DNA from: Clostridia bacterium
GTDB lineage: Bacteria > Bacillota > Clostridia > Christensenellales > Borkfalkiaceae
Direction of reading: 5' to 3'
DNA length: 42,420 bases
Assembly: GCA_900767195.1 (NCBI GenBank)
Contig: CAAFYG010000072.1
Span: forward strand, 1-42,420
In this document: positions 7,565 through 14,320 of the stretch, piece by piece
Position numbering within the stretch: position 1 is the stretch's first letter
Layout of the letters: each line of letters opens with the position of its first letter
Notes under the pieces: model-generated
Told to the model about the DNA's origin: nothing
Database searches by the model: none
Seen by the model: the letters and a program-made list of their open reading frames with translations, nothing else
Translations under genes and position numbers: made by a program

Positions 7565-8317
7565 ATGCTTGTAAACGAACGTCAGAACGAAATCTACAAA
7601 TATCTGCAAGCGCACGGAGCGACGACGGTGAAAACGCTTGCGGCGAAATTTTTCGTGAGCGAAGCCACGCTGCGGCGCGATTTAACGGAAATGCAACGGC
7701 TCGGATTGATCGACAGAAGCCACGGCGGGGCGGGGCTGCCCGAGGGCGCGGGCGAAATTCCGATGTTTGTGCGCGTGGAAAAAAACGCGAAAGAAAAGGA
7801 AATCGCCGTAGCAAACGCGCTGAAAGCGATACCGAATTTTTTCGCGGCGTTTATCGACAGCTCGTCCACCGCGCTTGCGTTGGTGCGGAAGATGGATTTC
7901 CGGGGCAAAACCGTAGTGACGCACTCGCTGCAAACCGCCACGGCGATTTCGAAGCAGAAAGGCGCGGAAGTGATTTTGCTCGGCGGAAATCTTCTGTATA
8001 ACATGACGTCGGTTTCGGGCAGTTTTACGATTGCGCAGATACGGCAGTTTTCGTTTGATTTAACGCTGACTTCGTGCGCGGCGATTTCGGCGGACGGTAC
8101 GTACGAACGCTCGATGGAGCAGCGGGAAATCAAGCGCGCGGCGATCGCACGGGGGAAGATAAATATTTTAATCGCCGATCACACGAAATTTTCGTGCTTT
8201 GCGCCGTTTCGGGCGGAAGAGCTTACGGCGTTTGAAAAAATCGTGACAGACACGCCGCCGCCCGAGGAATTGTTCGCTTCGTCCGCCGCTCCGCCGCGTT
8301 CGAAATTCGTGTATTGA
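7565..8317 (+). CDS. DeoR-family transcriptional regulator, probable rhamnose repressor
   Basis: The 250-residue protein has the DeoR architecture. The N-terminal winged helix-turn-helix covers residues 1-57 (NERQNEIYKYLQ, LAAKFFVSEATLRRDLTEMQRLGLIDRSHGGA). A DeoR sensor domain follows with FIDSSSTALAL, VVTHSLQTA, VILLGGNL and ILIADHTKF, the fold related to ribose-5-phosphate isomerase that binds a sugar phosphate. It is transcribed away from rhaB, with promoters 27 nt apart, so it very likely represses rhaB-rhaD-fucO and itself. A DeoR-type regulator of rhamnose genes is known from Bacillus subtilis (YulB/RhaR). The proline-rich C-terminal tail (TPPPEELFASSAAPPRSK) is not typical. The effector, perhaps rhamnulose 1-phosphate, is inferred. 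Confidence 0.88.
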   Translation: MLVNERQNEIYKYLQAHGATTVKTLAAKFFVSEATLRRDLTEMQRLGLIDRSHGGAGLPEGAGEIPMFVRVEKNAKEKEIAVANALKAIPNFFAAFIDSSSTALALVRKMDFRGKTVVTHSLQTATAISKQKGAEVILLGGNLLYNMTSVSGSFTIAQIRQFSFDLTLTSCAAISADGTYERSMEQREIKRAAIARGKINILIADHTKFSCFAPFRAEELTAFEKIVTDTPPPEELFASSAAPPRSKFVY

Positions 8318-8330
8318 GTTGCGCGCAAAA

Positions 8331-8375
8331 AACCAGCCGACTTTTGAAAAGGATCAAAAGTCGGCTGGTTTTTTT
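8331..8375. terminator. Bidirectional terminator between the DeoR gene and the XRE gene
   Basis: A perfect 17-bp stem (AACCAGCCGACTTTTGA, 8331-8347, with its complement at 8354-8370) has a 6-nt loop and a T-run on the plus side. An A-run precedes it, so it also reads as a terminator on the minus strand. It ends both convergent units. Confidence 0.93.
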
Positions 8376-8398
8376 GCTGCGTTTTTTCGGCGGAAAAA

Positions 8399-8644
8399 TT
8401 ACGCTTGTTGTTCTTCCGGCGCGGCGCGGAATACGTCGGAATCGAAAAACTCTTCGAGCGTGATTCCGAAACCGTCGCACACCATTTTCAGCGTTACGAC
8501 TCCCGGATTCCGGCTCTTGCCGTACAGAATGTTTTTAATCGTGGACGGCGCAACGCCCGACAAAACAGACAGCTTGTAAATCGCCATCTTCTTCTCTTCG
8601 CAAAGCTCAAATATTCTTGCTCTCACCGCGCCGTAGGTATCCAC
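8399..8644 (-). CDS. Small XRE-family DNA-binding protein
   Basis: This 81-residue protein is essentially one Cro/CI-type helix-turn-helix domain: IYKLSVLSGVAPSTIKNILYGKSRNPGVVTLKMVCDGFGITLEEFF. It starts with GTG (MDTYGAV), supported by a GGAGAG site about 9 nt upstream. There is no sensor or dimerisation domain beyond a short Glu-rich tail. It follows nagA by 49 nt on the same strand and is followed by the terminator at 8331-8375, so it is probably the last gene of the nag unit. Its targets are unknown. Proteins of this size and sequence type are common in Clostridia. Confidence 0.82.
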   Translation of the reverse strand: MDTYGAVRARIFELCEEKKMAIYKLSVLSGVAPSTIKNILYGKSRNPGVVTLKMVCDGFGITLEEFFDSDVFRAAPEEQQA

Positions 8645-8693
8645 TTTTCTTCACTCTCCGTAAGTATTTTTGCGCTTTCGCCGCCTTTTTTTG

Positions 8694-9839
8694 TTACGCT
8701 TTATAAATAATCTTGCCGTCGCGCACGGTGCAAAGCACGTCGAATTTGTCGTTCAGCACGGCGAAATCCGCGCGTTTGCCTTCGGCAATGCTGCCCGCCT
8801 CGTTCTCGATTTTCAAGGTGCGCGCGGGGTTGATCGTGCAGTAATCCACCGCCTGCGTAAACGGCACGCCCACCTTTTCCACCATGTTCTGCACGGCGCG
8901 GTTCATTCTCAGCACGCTGCCCGCCAGCGTTCCGTCCGCAAGGCGCGCTTCGCCGCCCTTTACGTATACCGTCTGTCCGCCAAGCTCGCTTACGCCGTCC
9001 GCAAGACCTTTCGCGCGCATCGCGTCGGTGATCAGCGCGAGCTTATCCGCGCGCTTGTTTTTAGCAAGAAGCTGCATCGCCGGCACGGATACGTGAATGG
9101 TATCGCAAATCAGCTCGCAGTAAAGATCGTCTAATAAAAGCGCGCTGCCCACCACGCCGATTTCGCGGTGATGCAGGGGGCTTTGCGCGTTGTACGTGTG
9201 CGTAACGTTTGTTGCGCCCGCTTCCATCGCCGCTTTCACTTCCGCGTATTTCGCGCCCGTATGACCTACGGATACCACCGCGCCCTGCGCTACGATATGT
9301 CTGATGAAATCAAGCGCGCCGTCCACTTCGGGGGCAAGCGTGATAATTTTAATCGCGTTGCCGCACGCCGCGTTGTACTCGTCGAACGTTTTCGAATCGG
9401 GCGCGGCTACGTATTCGAGCGGCTGCGCGCCCTTATGCGCCGCGGCGATAAACGGGCCTTCGAGATGCACGCCCGCGATTCTCGCGCCTTCTTCGCGCGA
9501 TTCTTCGCGGTATTCTTTCACCGCGCGCATCGCCTTTAATATGTTTTCTTTGCTCTGCGTCATCGTGGTGGCAAGGAAGGTGGTTGTGCCTTCTTTCGCC
9601 ACGGTATCCGCGATGATCGCAAGATCTTTCACGTTGCCGTCCATCGCGTCCGAGCCGCCCGCGCCGTGTATATGCTCGTCGATAAAGCCGGGCAGGACAA
9701 CCGCGTTTTCGGGCAGCGCGATTTCTTCCGCGCCCGCCACGTAGCCGCCGATCTGCTCGATTTTTTCATCGAAATACACGTTGGTTTTCACCACGCCTTT
9801 GCCTTCTGCGTATACGGAAACATTTTTAAACGCTTTCAT
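8694..9839 (-). CDS. nagA: N-acetylglucosamine-6-phosphate deacetylase
   Basis: The 381-residue amidohydrolase removes acetate from GlcNAc 6-phosphate to give glucosamine 6-phosphate, the substrate of NagB. The TIM-barrel metal site is visible: H56 and H58 (GFIDEHIHG), E127 (HLEGPFI), H193 (VGHTGA), H214 (VTHTYNA) and the catalytic D272 (ITDAM). The C-terminal beta-sandwich closes with IAEGKRADFAVL. The frame could begin at a GTG at 9848, but the ATG at 9839 has a GAGG site at ideal distance and the GTG does not. It lies 46 nt after nagB. The enzyme also supports recycling of cell wall amino sugars. Confidence 0.95.
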   Translation of the reverse strand: MKAFKNVSVYAEGKGVVKTNVYFDEKIEQIGGYVAGAEEIALPENAVVLPGFIDEHIHGAGGSDAMDGNVKDLAIIADTVAKEGTTTFLATTMTQSKENILKAMRAVKEYREESREEGARIAGVHLEGPFIAAAHKGAQPLEYVAAPDSKTFDEYNAACGNAIKIITLAPEVDGALDFIRHIVAQGAVVSVGHTGAKYAEVKAAMEAGATNVTHTYNAQSPLHHREIGVVGSALLLDDLYCELICDTIHVSVPAMQLLAKNKRADKLALITDAMRAKGLADGVSELGGQTVYVKGGEARLADGTLAGSVLRMNRAVQNMVEKVGVPFTQAVDYCTINPARTLKIENEAGSIAEGKRADFAVLNDKFDVLCTVRDGKIIYKA

Positions 9840-9885
9840 TTTTTTCACCTCGCGCTTTATGTATTTTTATGCTATGCCGATAATC

Positions 9886-10626
9886 TTATGCCAGTCCCGT
9901 TTTTTTGATGAGTGCCGCCGCCGCTTCGTCGCATACCAGCGTGCAATCGGGGTGCAGCTGCAAAATGCTTGCGGGAAGGTTTTCGGTAACTTCGCCCGCA
10001 ACAAGTCCGTACACCGCGCGCGCCTTGTTTTCGCCGTTCGCCATGATCAGGATTTTTTTCGCGTTCATAATGTTTTTCAAGCCCATCGTAAACGCCTGAC
10101 GGGGAACGTCGTCGATATTCGCAAACAGTCGGGAATTATCTTTGATGGTGCTTTCGGTGAGATCTACGATGTGCGTTACCGAGCCGAACGGCGTGCCGGG
10201 TTCGTTGAAAGCGATATGCCCGTTCGAGCCGATGCCGAGCACCTGCAAATCCTGCTGCATGGTTTCGAGCAGCTTGTTGTATCTTTCGCATTCCGCCGCG
10301 CGGTTTACCGCCTTGCCGTTTTCGATGTTGGTGTTTTTGAGATCGATGTCGATATGATCGAAAAGATTGTGGCGCATGAAATATACGTAGCTCTGATCGG
10401 AAGAATAGTCAAGTCCCGCGTATTCGTCGAGATTCACCGTGCGGATTTTCTTGTAGCTCGTGCCGTTTTTCTCGTGATCTTCGATCATTTTTTTGTAAAG
10501 ACCGAGCGGCGTAGAGCCGGTGGCGAGACCGAGAATCGCCGAAGGATTTTTCTCAACGACTTCGCGCATGATTCCGAACGCCTTTTCAGACATTTCTTCA
10601 TAATTTTTTGCAACTATAACTTTCAT
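9886..10626 (-). CDS. nagB: Glucosamine-6-phosphate deaminase
   Basis: The 246-residue protein converts glucosamine 6-phosphate into fructose 6-phosphate and ammonia, feeding amino sugars into glycolysis. LGLATGSTPLGLY (32-44) binds the phosphate, NLDEY (65-69) supplies the catalytic Asp, and LGIGSNGHIAFNEPG (130-144) holds the ring-opening His. It is the short form common in Bacillota, lacking the C-terminal allosteric extension of E. coli NagB. The AAAGGGAG site is 8 nt before the ATG. A 7-bp hairpin (TTTCCTC/GAGGAAA, 10640-10658) partly covers that site. I could not pick a convincing promoter in the 415 nt upstream, so it may be read from the ROK gene promoter. Confidence 0.96.
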   Translation of the reverse strand: MKVIVAKNYEEMSEKAFGIMREVVEKNPSAILGLATGSTPLGLYKKMIEDHEKNGTSYKKIRTVNLDEYAGLDYSSDQSYVYFMRHNLFDHIDIDLKNTNIENGKAVNRAAECERYNKLLETMQQDLQVLGIGSNGHIAFNEPGTPFGSVTHIVDLTESTIKDNSRLFANIDDVPRQAFTMGLKNIMNAKKILIMANGENKARAVYGLVAGEVTENLPASILQLHPDCTLVCDEAAAALIKKTGLA

Positions 10627-10723
10627 AATCTTATCTCCCTTTCCTCTTTTTGAGGAAATTTTTTTTCTTGAATTGTTTATGGGGCTTGATTGCTTTTATA
10701 TGACTTTGATAAAATTGAAACTG

Positions 10724-11013
10724 CCCCTTGATTGAAAATTTCTGTTGGAAAATTTCAATCAAAAATGTGCTACGCCCCTCATTCGTCAATTTCATTGACA
10801 GCTTTCCCCCCAAGGGGAAGCCTTATATTTTGCCTTATTTAAAAGCTACAACTATTCCGCGCTTCAAAAGCGAGCAGCACGACAAAGTAATGCGAAGCTT
10901 TTCAAGCGTGCGCGAAGAAATCGAAGAATGGTGCAGATCGCGAGATTGATCGAGTACGCCCGCCGCGAGTTTACTATGCGTAAATGAGCAAGGGCGCGCG
11001 CAGATCAAGCCGC
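10724..11013 (+). repeat. Repeat cluster 3, between the ROK gene and nagB (modules A, B, D)
   Basis: The gap 10627-11040 holds no gene. It contains an A-type hairpin (10728-10742 with 10748-10762, arms identical to those at 4878-4912). Module B has hairpin one GTCAAT-TTC-ATTGAC (10785-10799) and hairpin two GCTTTCCCC/GGGGAAGC (10801-10821). Module D (10931-11013) contains TTTACTATGCGTAAA and ends 28 nt from the ROK stop codon. Order and orientation are the same as in clusters 1 and 4. Confidence 0.85.
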
Positions 11014-11040
11014 GAGATGTGCCGTTATGCGATTTCGCTA

Positions 11041-12402
11041 TTATAAGTCAGGATACAAGGAAGCCGCGGCGATGCTCTGACCGACGCGTCTGCTCGATTC
11101 GTCCGGCAACGATACGTCGAGCCCCGCAAATTCGGGGAATTCGGACGCAAGCACCTTTTTGCAGGTATCGAGTACTACGTTGCCGCCCTTGCCGCCCATC
11201 ACTCTGCCAAGAAGAAGAATGTGCTTCATTTCGTAGAATTTCGCGTAGAACGGAATGGTGTAGGCAAGGTATACGCCGATGTCTTCGTAAATCTGCTTTG
11301 CCAGCGGATCGCCCTCTTCCATCAGCTTCTGCACTACTTTCAGCTTCTGCGCCGGCGTTAATCCCGCTTCGAATTTGTAGCCGCCCGCTTCCGCAAGCTT
11401 GATCACCGCGTCCTGCGAGAAATACTTGCAGCCTACGCCGAAATCGCCGCTCCACTCATCCTGCATCGCGCCTTCGTTGAAATCCACCGGCACGAACGCA
11501 AGCTCCGAAAGCCAGCCGTTGATGCCGCCGTCTTTATTGATATACCCCACGGCTTCGCTCGTACCCATGGCGATACCCAAAACTTCGTTGTCGTTCAGAT
11601 CGATCGCTCCCGCAAGCGCGGTTACGTCGCCGTCGTTCGCCACTTCGATAGGCGCGCCCATCTCTTTGGCTACGTTGATATACATATTCTTCACATAATC
11701 GCCGTACTTCTTTTTATCCACTTTGATAAACAGCGACGCCACCATGATTTTATTATCTACGTACACGCCCGCCGAAGATACGCCGATACTGTCTACGCGC
11801 GGCATCTTCGAAGCCGCCGTTTTCATCGCCGTTAAAATCTCGTTGTAATGATAGTGCGGATCTTCCGTGACTTTCGGATTCCATACCACTTCTTCGGAAT
11901 ATACCACGTTTCCGTCTACCACCGCGCTCACCTTTCTGTCGCTTCCGCCCGCGTCGAAACCGATACGGCAGCCCTTTAAATAGCCGCCCACTTTCACCGA
12001 GGCGTTCTTCTTAGCCGGCACTTCGTTCTCTTCAAGGTACGTCACTTCAAACGGGCGTTCGTATACGCCGCTCATAAAGTCTTCGTCGAACGCGCGCGCG
12101 CCGTTTTCGGAATACGCGGCCTTTAAATGCTCGTAGATTTTTTTGCTGCCCGCAACGGAAAGCTTATAGCCGCCCACCACCCAGAGAATGGTTTTCGCAA
12201 GACGATCCGCCATGCGGATATTCAGTTCGTCGTTTACGCCGTCTTCGAACGCGCTGTATGTATACACATAGTTGTAGCCACCGTTTCTCTCGGCTACGAT
12301 CGTCACCTTTTTCGCTTTTCCGCTTTTTTTCACCGCTTCGTTGAAATCGGCGATCGCCTGTATCATCGGATAGAAATTCTTGTCAAGCACGGGTTTTACC
12401 AT
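11041..12402 (-). CDS. ROK-family (sugar kinase-like) protein lacking the zinc-site residues
   Basis: The 453-residue protein has an N-terminal domain of about 140 residues I do not recognise, then an actin-like ROK core: GCRIGFDAGGSDRKVSAV (phosphate 1), SIGVSSAGVYVD, PIEVANDGDVTALAG (catalytic Asp region), LGIAMGTSEAVGYI and GWLSELAFVPVDF. In ordinary ROK kinases the last segment reads E.GH and is followed by a CxCGxxGC zinc motif; here the His is replaced (SELAF) and only one Cys remains (GVGCKYF). With nagB-nagA downstream it could be a kinase for GlcNAc or a related amino sugar, but this is inferred. The ATG at 12402 has an AAGGAG site; an upstream extension of the frame lacks one. Confidence 0.75.
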   Translation of the reverse strand: MVKPVLDKNFYPMIQAIADFNEAVKKSGKAKKVTIVAERNGGYNYVYTYSAFEDGVNDELNIRMADRLAKTILWVVGGYKLSVAGSKKIYEHLKAAYSENGARAFDEDFMSGVYERPFEVTYLEENEVPAKKNASVKVGGYLKGCRIGFDAGGSDRKVSAVVDGNVVYSEEVVWNPKVTEDPHYHYNEILTAMKTAASKMPRVDSIGVSSAGVYVDNKIMVASLFIKVDKKKYGDYVKNMYINVAKEMGAPIEVANDGDVTALAGAIDLNDNEVLGIAMGTSEAVGYINKDGGINGWLSELAFVPVDFNEGAMQDEWSGDFGVGCKYFSQDAVIKLAEAGGYKFEAGLTPAQKLKVVQKLMEEGDPLAKQIYEDIGVYLAYTIPFYAKFYEMKHILLLGRVMGGKGGNVVLDTCKKVLASEFPEFAGLDVSLPDESSRRVGQSIAAASLYPDL

Positions 12403-12465
12403 TTGTTTTGCTTCTCCTTGCGTTTTTCGCCGCGCGAAAATACGCGCAACGTTTTTTACGGCTAT

Positions 12466-12494
12466 ATTATACACCAAATTTTTGCGCTCCGCAA
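12466..12494 (-). promoter_or_regulatory. Promoter of the ROK gene
   Basis: On the minus strand TTGCGG (12489-12494), 17-nt spacer and TATAAT (12466-12471) lie about 65 nt upstream of the chosen start. The -35 is weak, as expected of an activated or repressed promoter. It is divergent from the AraC-type regulator promoter. Confidence 0.65.
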
Positions 12495-12550
12495 TAGAAA
12501 ATCTTTCCCGTTTTTTACATAATATTTCACAGTTTATCCCTACGAAATAT

Positions 12551-12579
12551 TTTACATTTTATTTTGCAAGTGATATAAT
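12551..12579 (+). promoter_or_regulatory. Promoter of the AraC-family regulator
   Basis: TTTACA (12551-12556), 17-nt spacer and TATAAT (12574-12579) precede the CGGAGGG site and the ATG at 12605 by a short distance. This placement is the main reason for rejecting longer start sites of the regulator. Confidence 0.85.
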
Positions 12580-12604
12580 ATATTATGTATCGGAGGGAAA
12601 ACAG

Positions 12605-13492
12605 ATGAGAACAAAACCGCCGAAAGCGCGCTTTTATATGCGCAAAATCGACAATTTACTCAACGTGCAGAAAATCGTTACGGTGCATTATCAGGACCTT
12701 TTCAAGGGCTATTCTTCGCCCGAGGAAAAGCACGATTTCTGGGAAATCATCTACGCGGACAAGGGAAACGCGTACATTGTGACGGACGGCGCGCCGCACC
12801 TTTTAAAGCGCGGCGAAACGTATTTTATTCCGCCCAATCTGCCGCACTATGTGGAATGCCGCGGTTACGAGCCGAATATTTTTATTATTTCGTTTGTATG
12901 CCGCTCGGAAGGGTTGCGGTTTTTTGCCGATCGCGTGGTGGCCGTGCCGGAAAATTTATCGTATCTTTTGGAAAACGTGCTTGCCGAGGCGCGGGGAACG
13001 TTTGTGTTGCCCGATTTCGACCCGGATCTGAAAAAATTAGAGCTAAGAGAACACCCGAATATGGGCGGCGAACAGGTGATTAAAAATTCTTTGGAATTGC
13101 TTTTGATTTACCTTTTGCGGCAGAGCGAAAATCAAGCTTCGCCGCAGGAATTTTTCGTTTCGAAAATCGCCTCGTCCGGCGCGCTGCAAGACGAGATCGT
13201 GCGGTATTTATCGGCGCACGTATACGGCACGTTTTCTTTGGACGAGCTTTGCGCCGAGCTGCACTACGGCAAAACGCACCTTTGCACGTTTTTTAAAAAG
13301 CAGACGGGCAAAACGATTTATCAGACGTATTTAAAACTGAAAACGGATGAGGCGAAAAAGCTGATCCGGCGGAAATCCACGTTTACGGACGCCGCGGAAA
13401 AGCTCGGATTCGATTCGCTTTCGCATTTCAACTACGTTTTCAAGCACTACGCGGGCATGACGCCGGGCGAATATAAAAGAAGTATCAATTAG
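12605..13492 (+). CDS. AraC-family transcriptional regulator with N-terminal cupin domain
   Basis: The 295-residue regulator has an N-terminal cupin-like sensor (residues 25-115: HDFWEIIYADKGNAYIVTDGAPHLLKRGETYFIPPNLPHYVEC). The C-terminal pair of AraC helix-turn-helix motifs (about 195-295) includes FSLDELCAELHYGKTHLCTFFKKQTGKTIYQTYLKLK and the signature FTDAAEKLGFDSLSHFNYVFKHYAGMTPGEYKR. The cupin usually binds a sugar. It is divergent from the ROK gene and so is a good candidate for control of the amino-sugar genes, but the effector is not shown by the sequence. The frame stays open to 12380; the ATG at 12605 is chosen for its GGAGGG site and because the promoter lies just before it. Confidence 0.88.
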   Translation: MRTKPPKARFYMRKIDNLLNVQKIVTVHYQDLFKGYSSPEEKHDFWEIIYADKGNAYIVTDGAPHLLKRGETYFIPPNLPHYVECRGYEPNIFIISFVCRSEGLRFFADRVVAVPENLSYLLENVLAEARGTFVLPDFDPDLKKLELREHPNMGGEQVIKNSLELLLIYLLRQSENQASPQEFFVSKIASSGALQDEIVRYLSAHVYGTFSLDELCAELHYGKTHLCTFFKKQTGKTIYQTYLKLKTDEAKKLIRRKSTFTDAAEKLGFDSLSHFNYVFKHYAGMTPGEYKRSIN

Positions 13493-13519
13493 TTTTTTTT
13501 GCGGTATTTTGCGGTATAT

Positions 13520-13552
13520 GAAAAGCCTTCTTCGGCGCGAAGAAGGCTTTTC
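13520..13552. terminator. Bidirectional terminator between the AraC gene and the ECF gene
   Basis: GAAAAGCCTTCTTCG (13520-13534) and its exact complement (13538-13552) form a 15-bp stem with a 3-nt loop. The A/T ends of the stem give T-runs in both directions, and it sits between two convergent genes. Confidence 0.88.
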
Positions 13553-13572
13553 ACATTGTATCCGATTTTTGA

Positions 13573-14166
13573 TTATTCCCGATTTTCCGCCTTTTGATCT
13601 TCTTTCTTGTCGGCCGCGAAAAACACCTTTTTCAGCGGCGTTTTGTAGGCTAAAACCGGCGCAAGCACCGCCCCGACGCCCGATTGCAGCAATTCAAACG
13701 GAATTTTCGCGATCGCCACGCCCCAATGCGGATCGGCAAACGTACCGCCGTAGATACACGCGTTGCCGAACGCGTATCCACCCGCCATAATCACGCACCC
13801 CGCTACGCCCGCAAGCAAGATTTTCCAAAACGCAGGCACGGTTTTGTTTTTAAAATCGTCTTTTCCGCCGTCGTCGGCGAATTTTCTTACGCCGCCCGCG
13901 ATCAGCGATACCGCCACCGCCTGCACCCCGTGCGTGAAAAGCGATACGAACATCGCCGCGGGGTAAAAAATCGCGTCGCCGATAAACGCGCCCACACCGC
14001 CCACGATAAACGCCGAAAGCGGATCAAGCACAAGCCCCGCGAAAATGATCACCGCGTCGGTTAAGTATACGTGCGCGCCCACGGGCGTGGGAATCGAAAA
14101 CGAAGAAAGCACCACCGTAAGCGCGGTGAGCACCGCCACGTAACATAATTTTTTTGCCGAAACCAT
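13573..14166 (-). CDS. ECF transporter S component, probable vitamin B6 (pyridoxine) type
   Basis: The 197-residue integral membrane protein has the five to six hydrophobic helices and motifs of ECF-type vitamin-binding S subunits (KKLCYVAVLTALTVVLSSFSIPTPVGAHVYLTDAVIIFAGLVLDPLSAFIVGGVGAFIGDAIFYP). Such a subunit binds the vitamin and docks with a shared EcfT/EcfA1/EcfA2 energising module encoded elsewhere. It is divergent from a MocR-type regulator. PdxR-type MocR proteins control vitamin B6 genes, and S components of the proposed PdxU family occur beside them, so pyridoxine or pyridoxal is the most likely substrate, by context. The ATG at 14166 has an AAGGAG site; the 22 codons upstream of it lack one and overlap the operator. 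A hydrophilic Lys-rich tail ends the protein. Confidence 0.8.
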   Translation of the reverse strand: MVSAKKLCYVAVLTALTVVLSSFSIPTPVGAHVYLTDAVIIFAGLVLDPLSAFIVGGVGAFIGDAIFYPAAMFVSLFTHGVQAVAVSLIAGGVRKFADDGGKDDFKNKTVPAFWKILLAGVAGCVIMAGGYAFGNACIYGGTFADPHWGVAIAKIPFELLQSGVGAVLAPVLAYKTPLKKVFFAADKKEDQKAENRE

Positions 14167-14209
14167 AGCAAATCTCCTTGACTGTTTTTCTTTTACAGTA
14201 TATACTATT

Positions 14210-14257
14210 TTTGGTATCATTAAAATAGCCAATTCAAAACTATTTTATCATACCAAA
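14210..14257. promoter_or_regulatory. Inverted-repeat operator between the ECF gene and the MocR regulator
   Basis: TTTGGTATCATTAAAATAG (14210-14228) and CTATTTTATCATACCAAA (14240-14257) form a nearly perfect inverted repeat around an 11-nt centre. Each arm carries ATACCA (14250-14255, and inverted at 14212-14217). The MocR protein GabR of B. subtilis is known to bind ATACCA boxes, so this is a good candidate site for the regulator encoded at 14321. A possible -10 for the ECF gene (TATACT, 14197-14202 minus) abuts the left arm. Confidence 0.75.
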
Positions 14258-14320
14258 TCTGCAAGGCTTTTGCACGATTTGAAATTTATCGCCGAAAAAG
14301 CACAGGCAAAGAGAATATTT

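Noticed and set aside
10728..10949. Short ORF over repeat cluster 3 (and similar ones near 3287-3555 and 18389-18837)
   Set aside because: The reading frames consist of repeat modules, differ in frame from cluster to cluster and lack ribosome binding sites.
10627..11040. glmS-type or other riboswitch ahead of nagB
   Set aside because: The space is taken up by repeat modules A, B and D, and I see no ribozyme or aptamer core; only a small hairpin touches the ribosome binding site.
12380..12604. N-terminal extension of the AraC regulator
   Set aside because: It would cover the divergent promoters and part of the ROK gene; the ATG at 12605 has a GGAGGG site.
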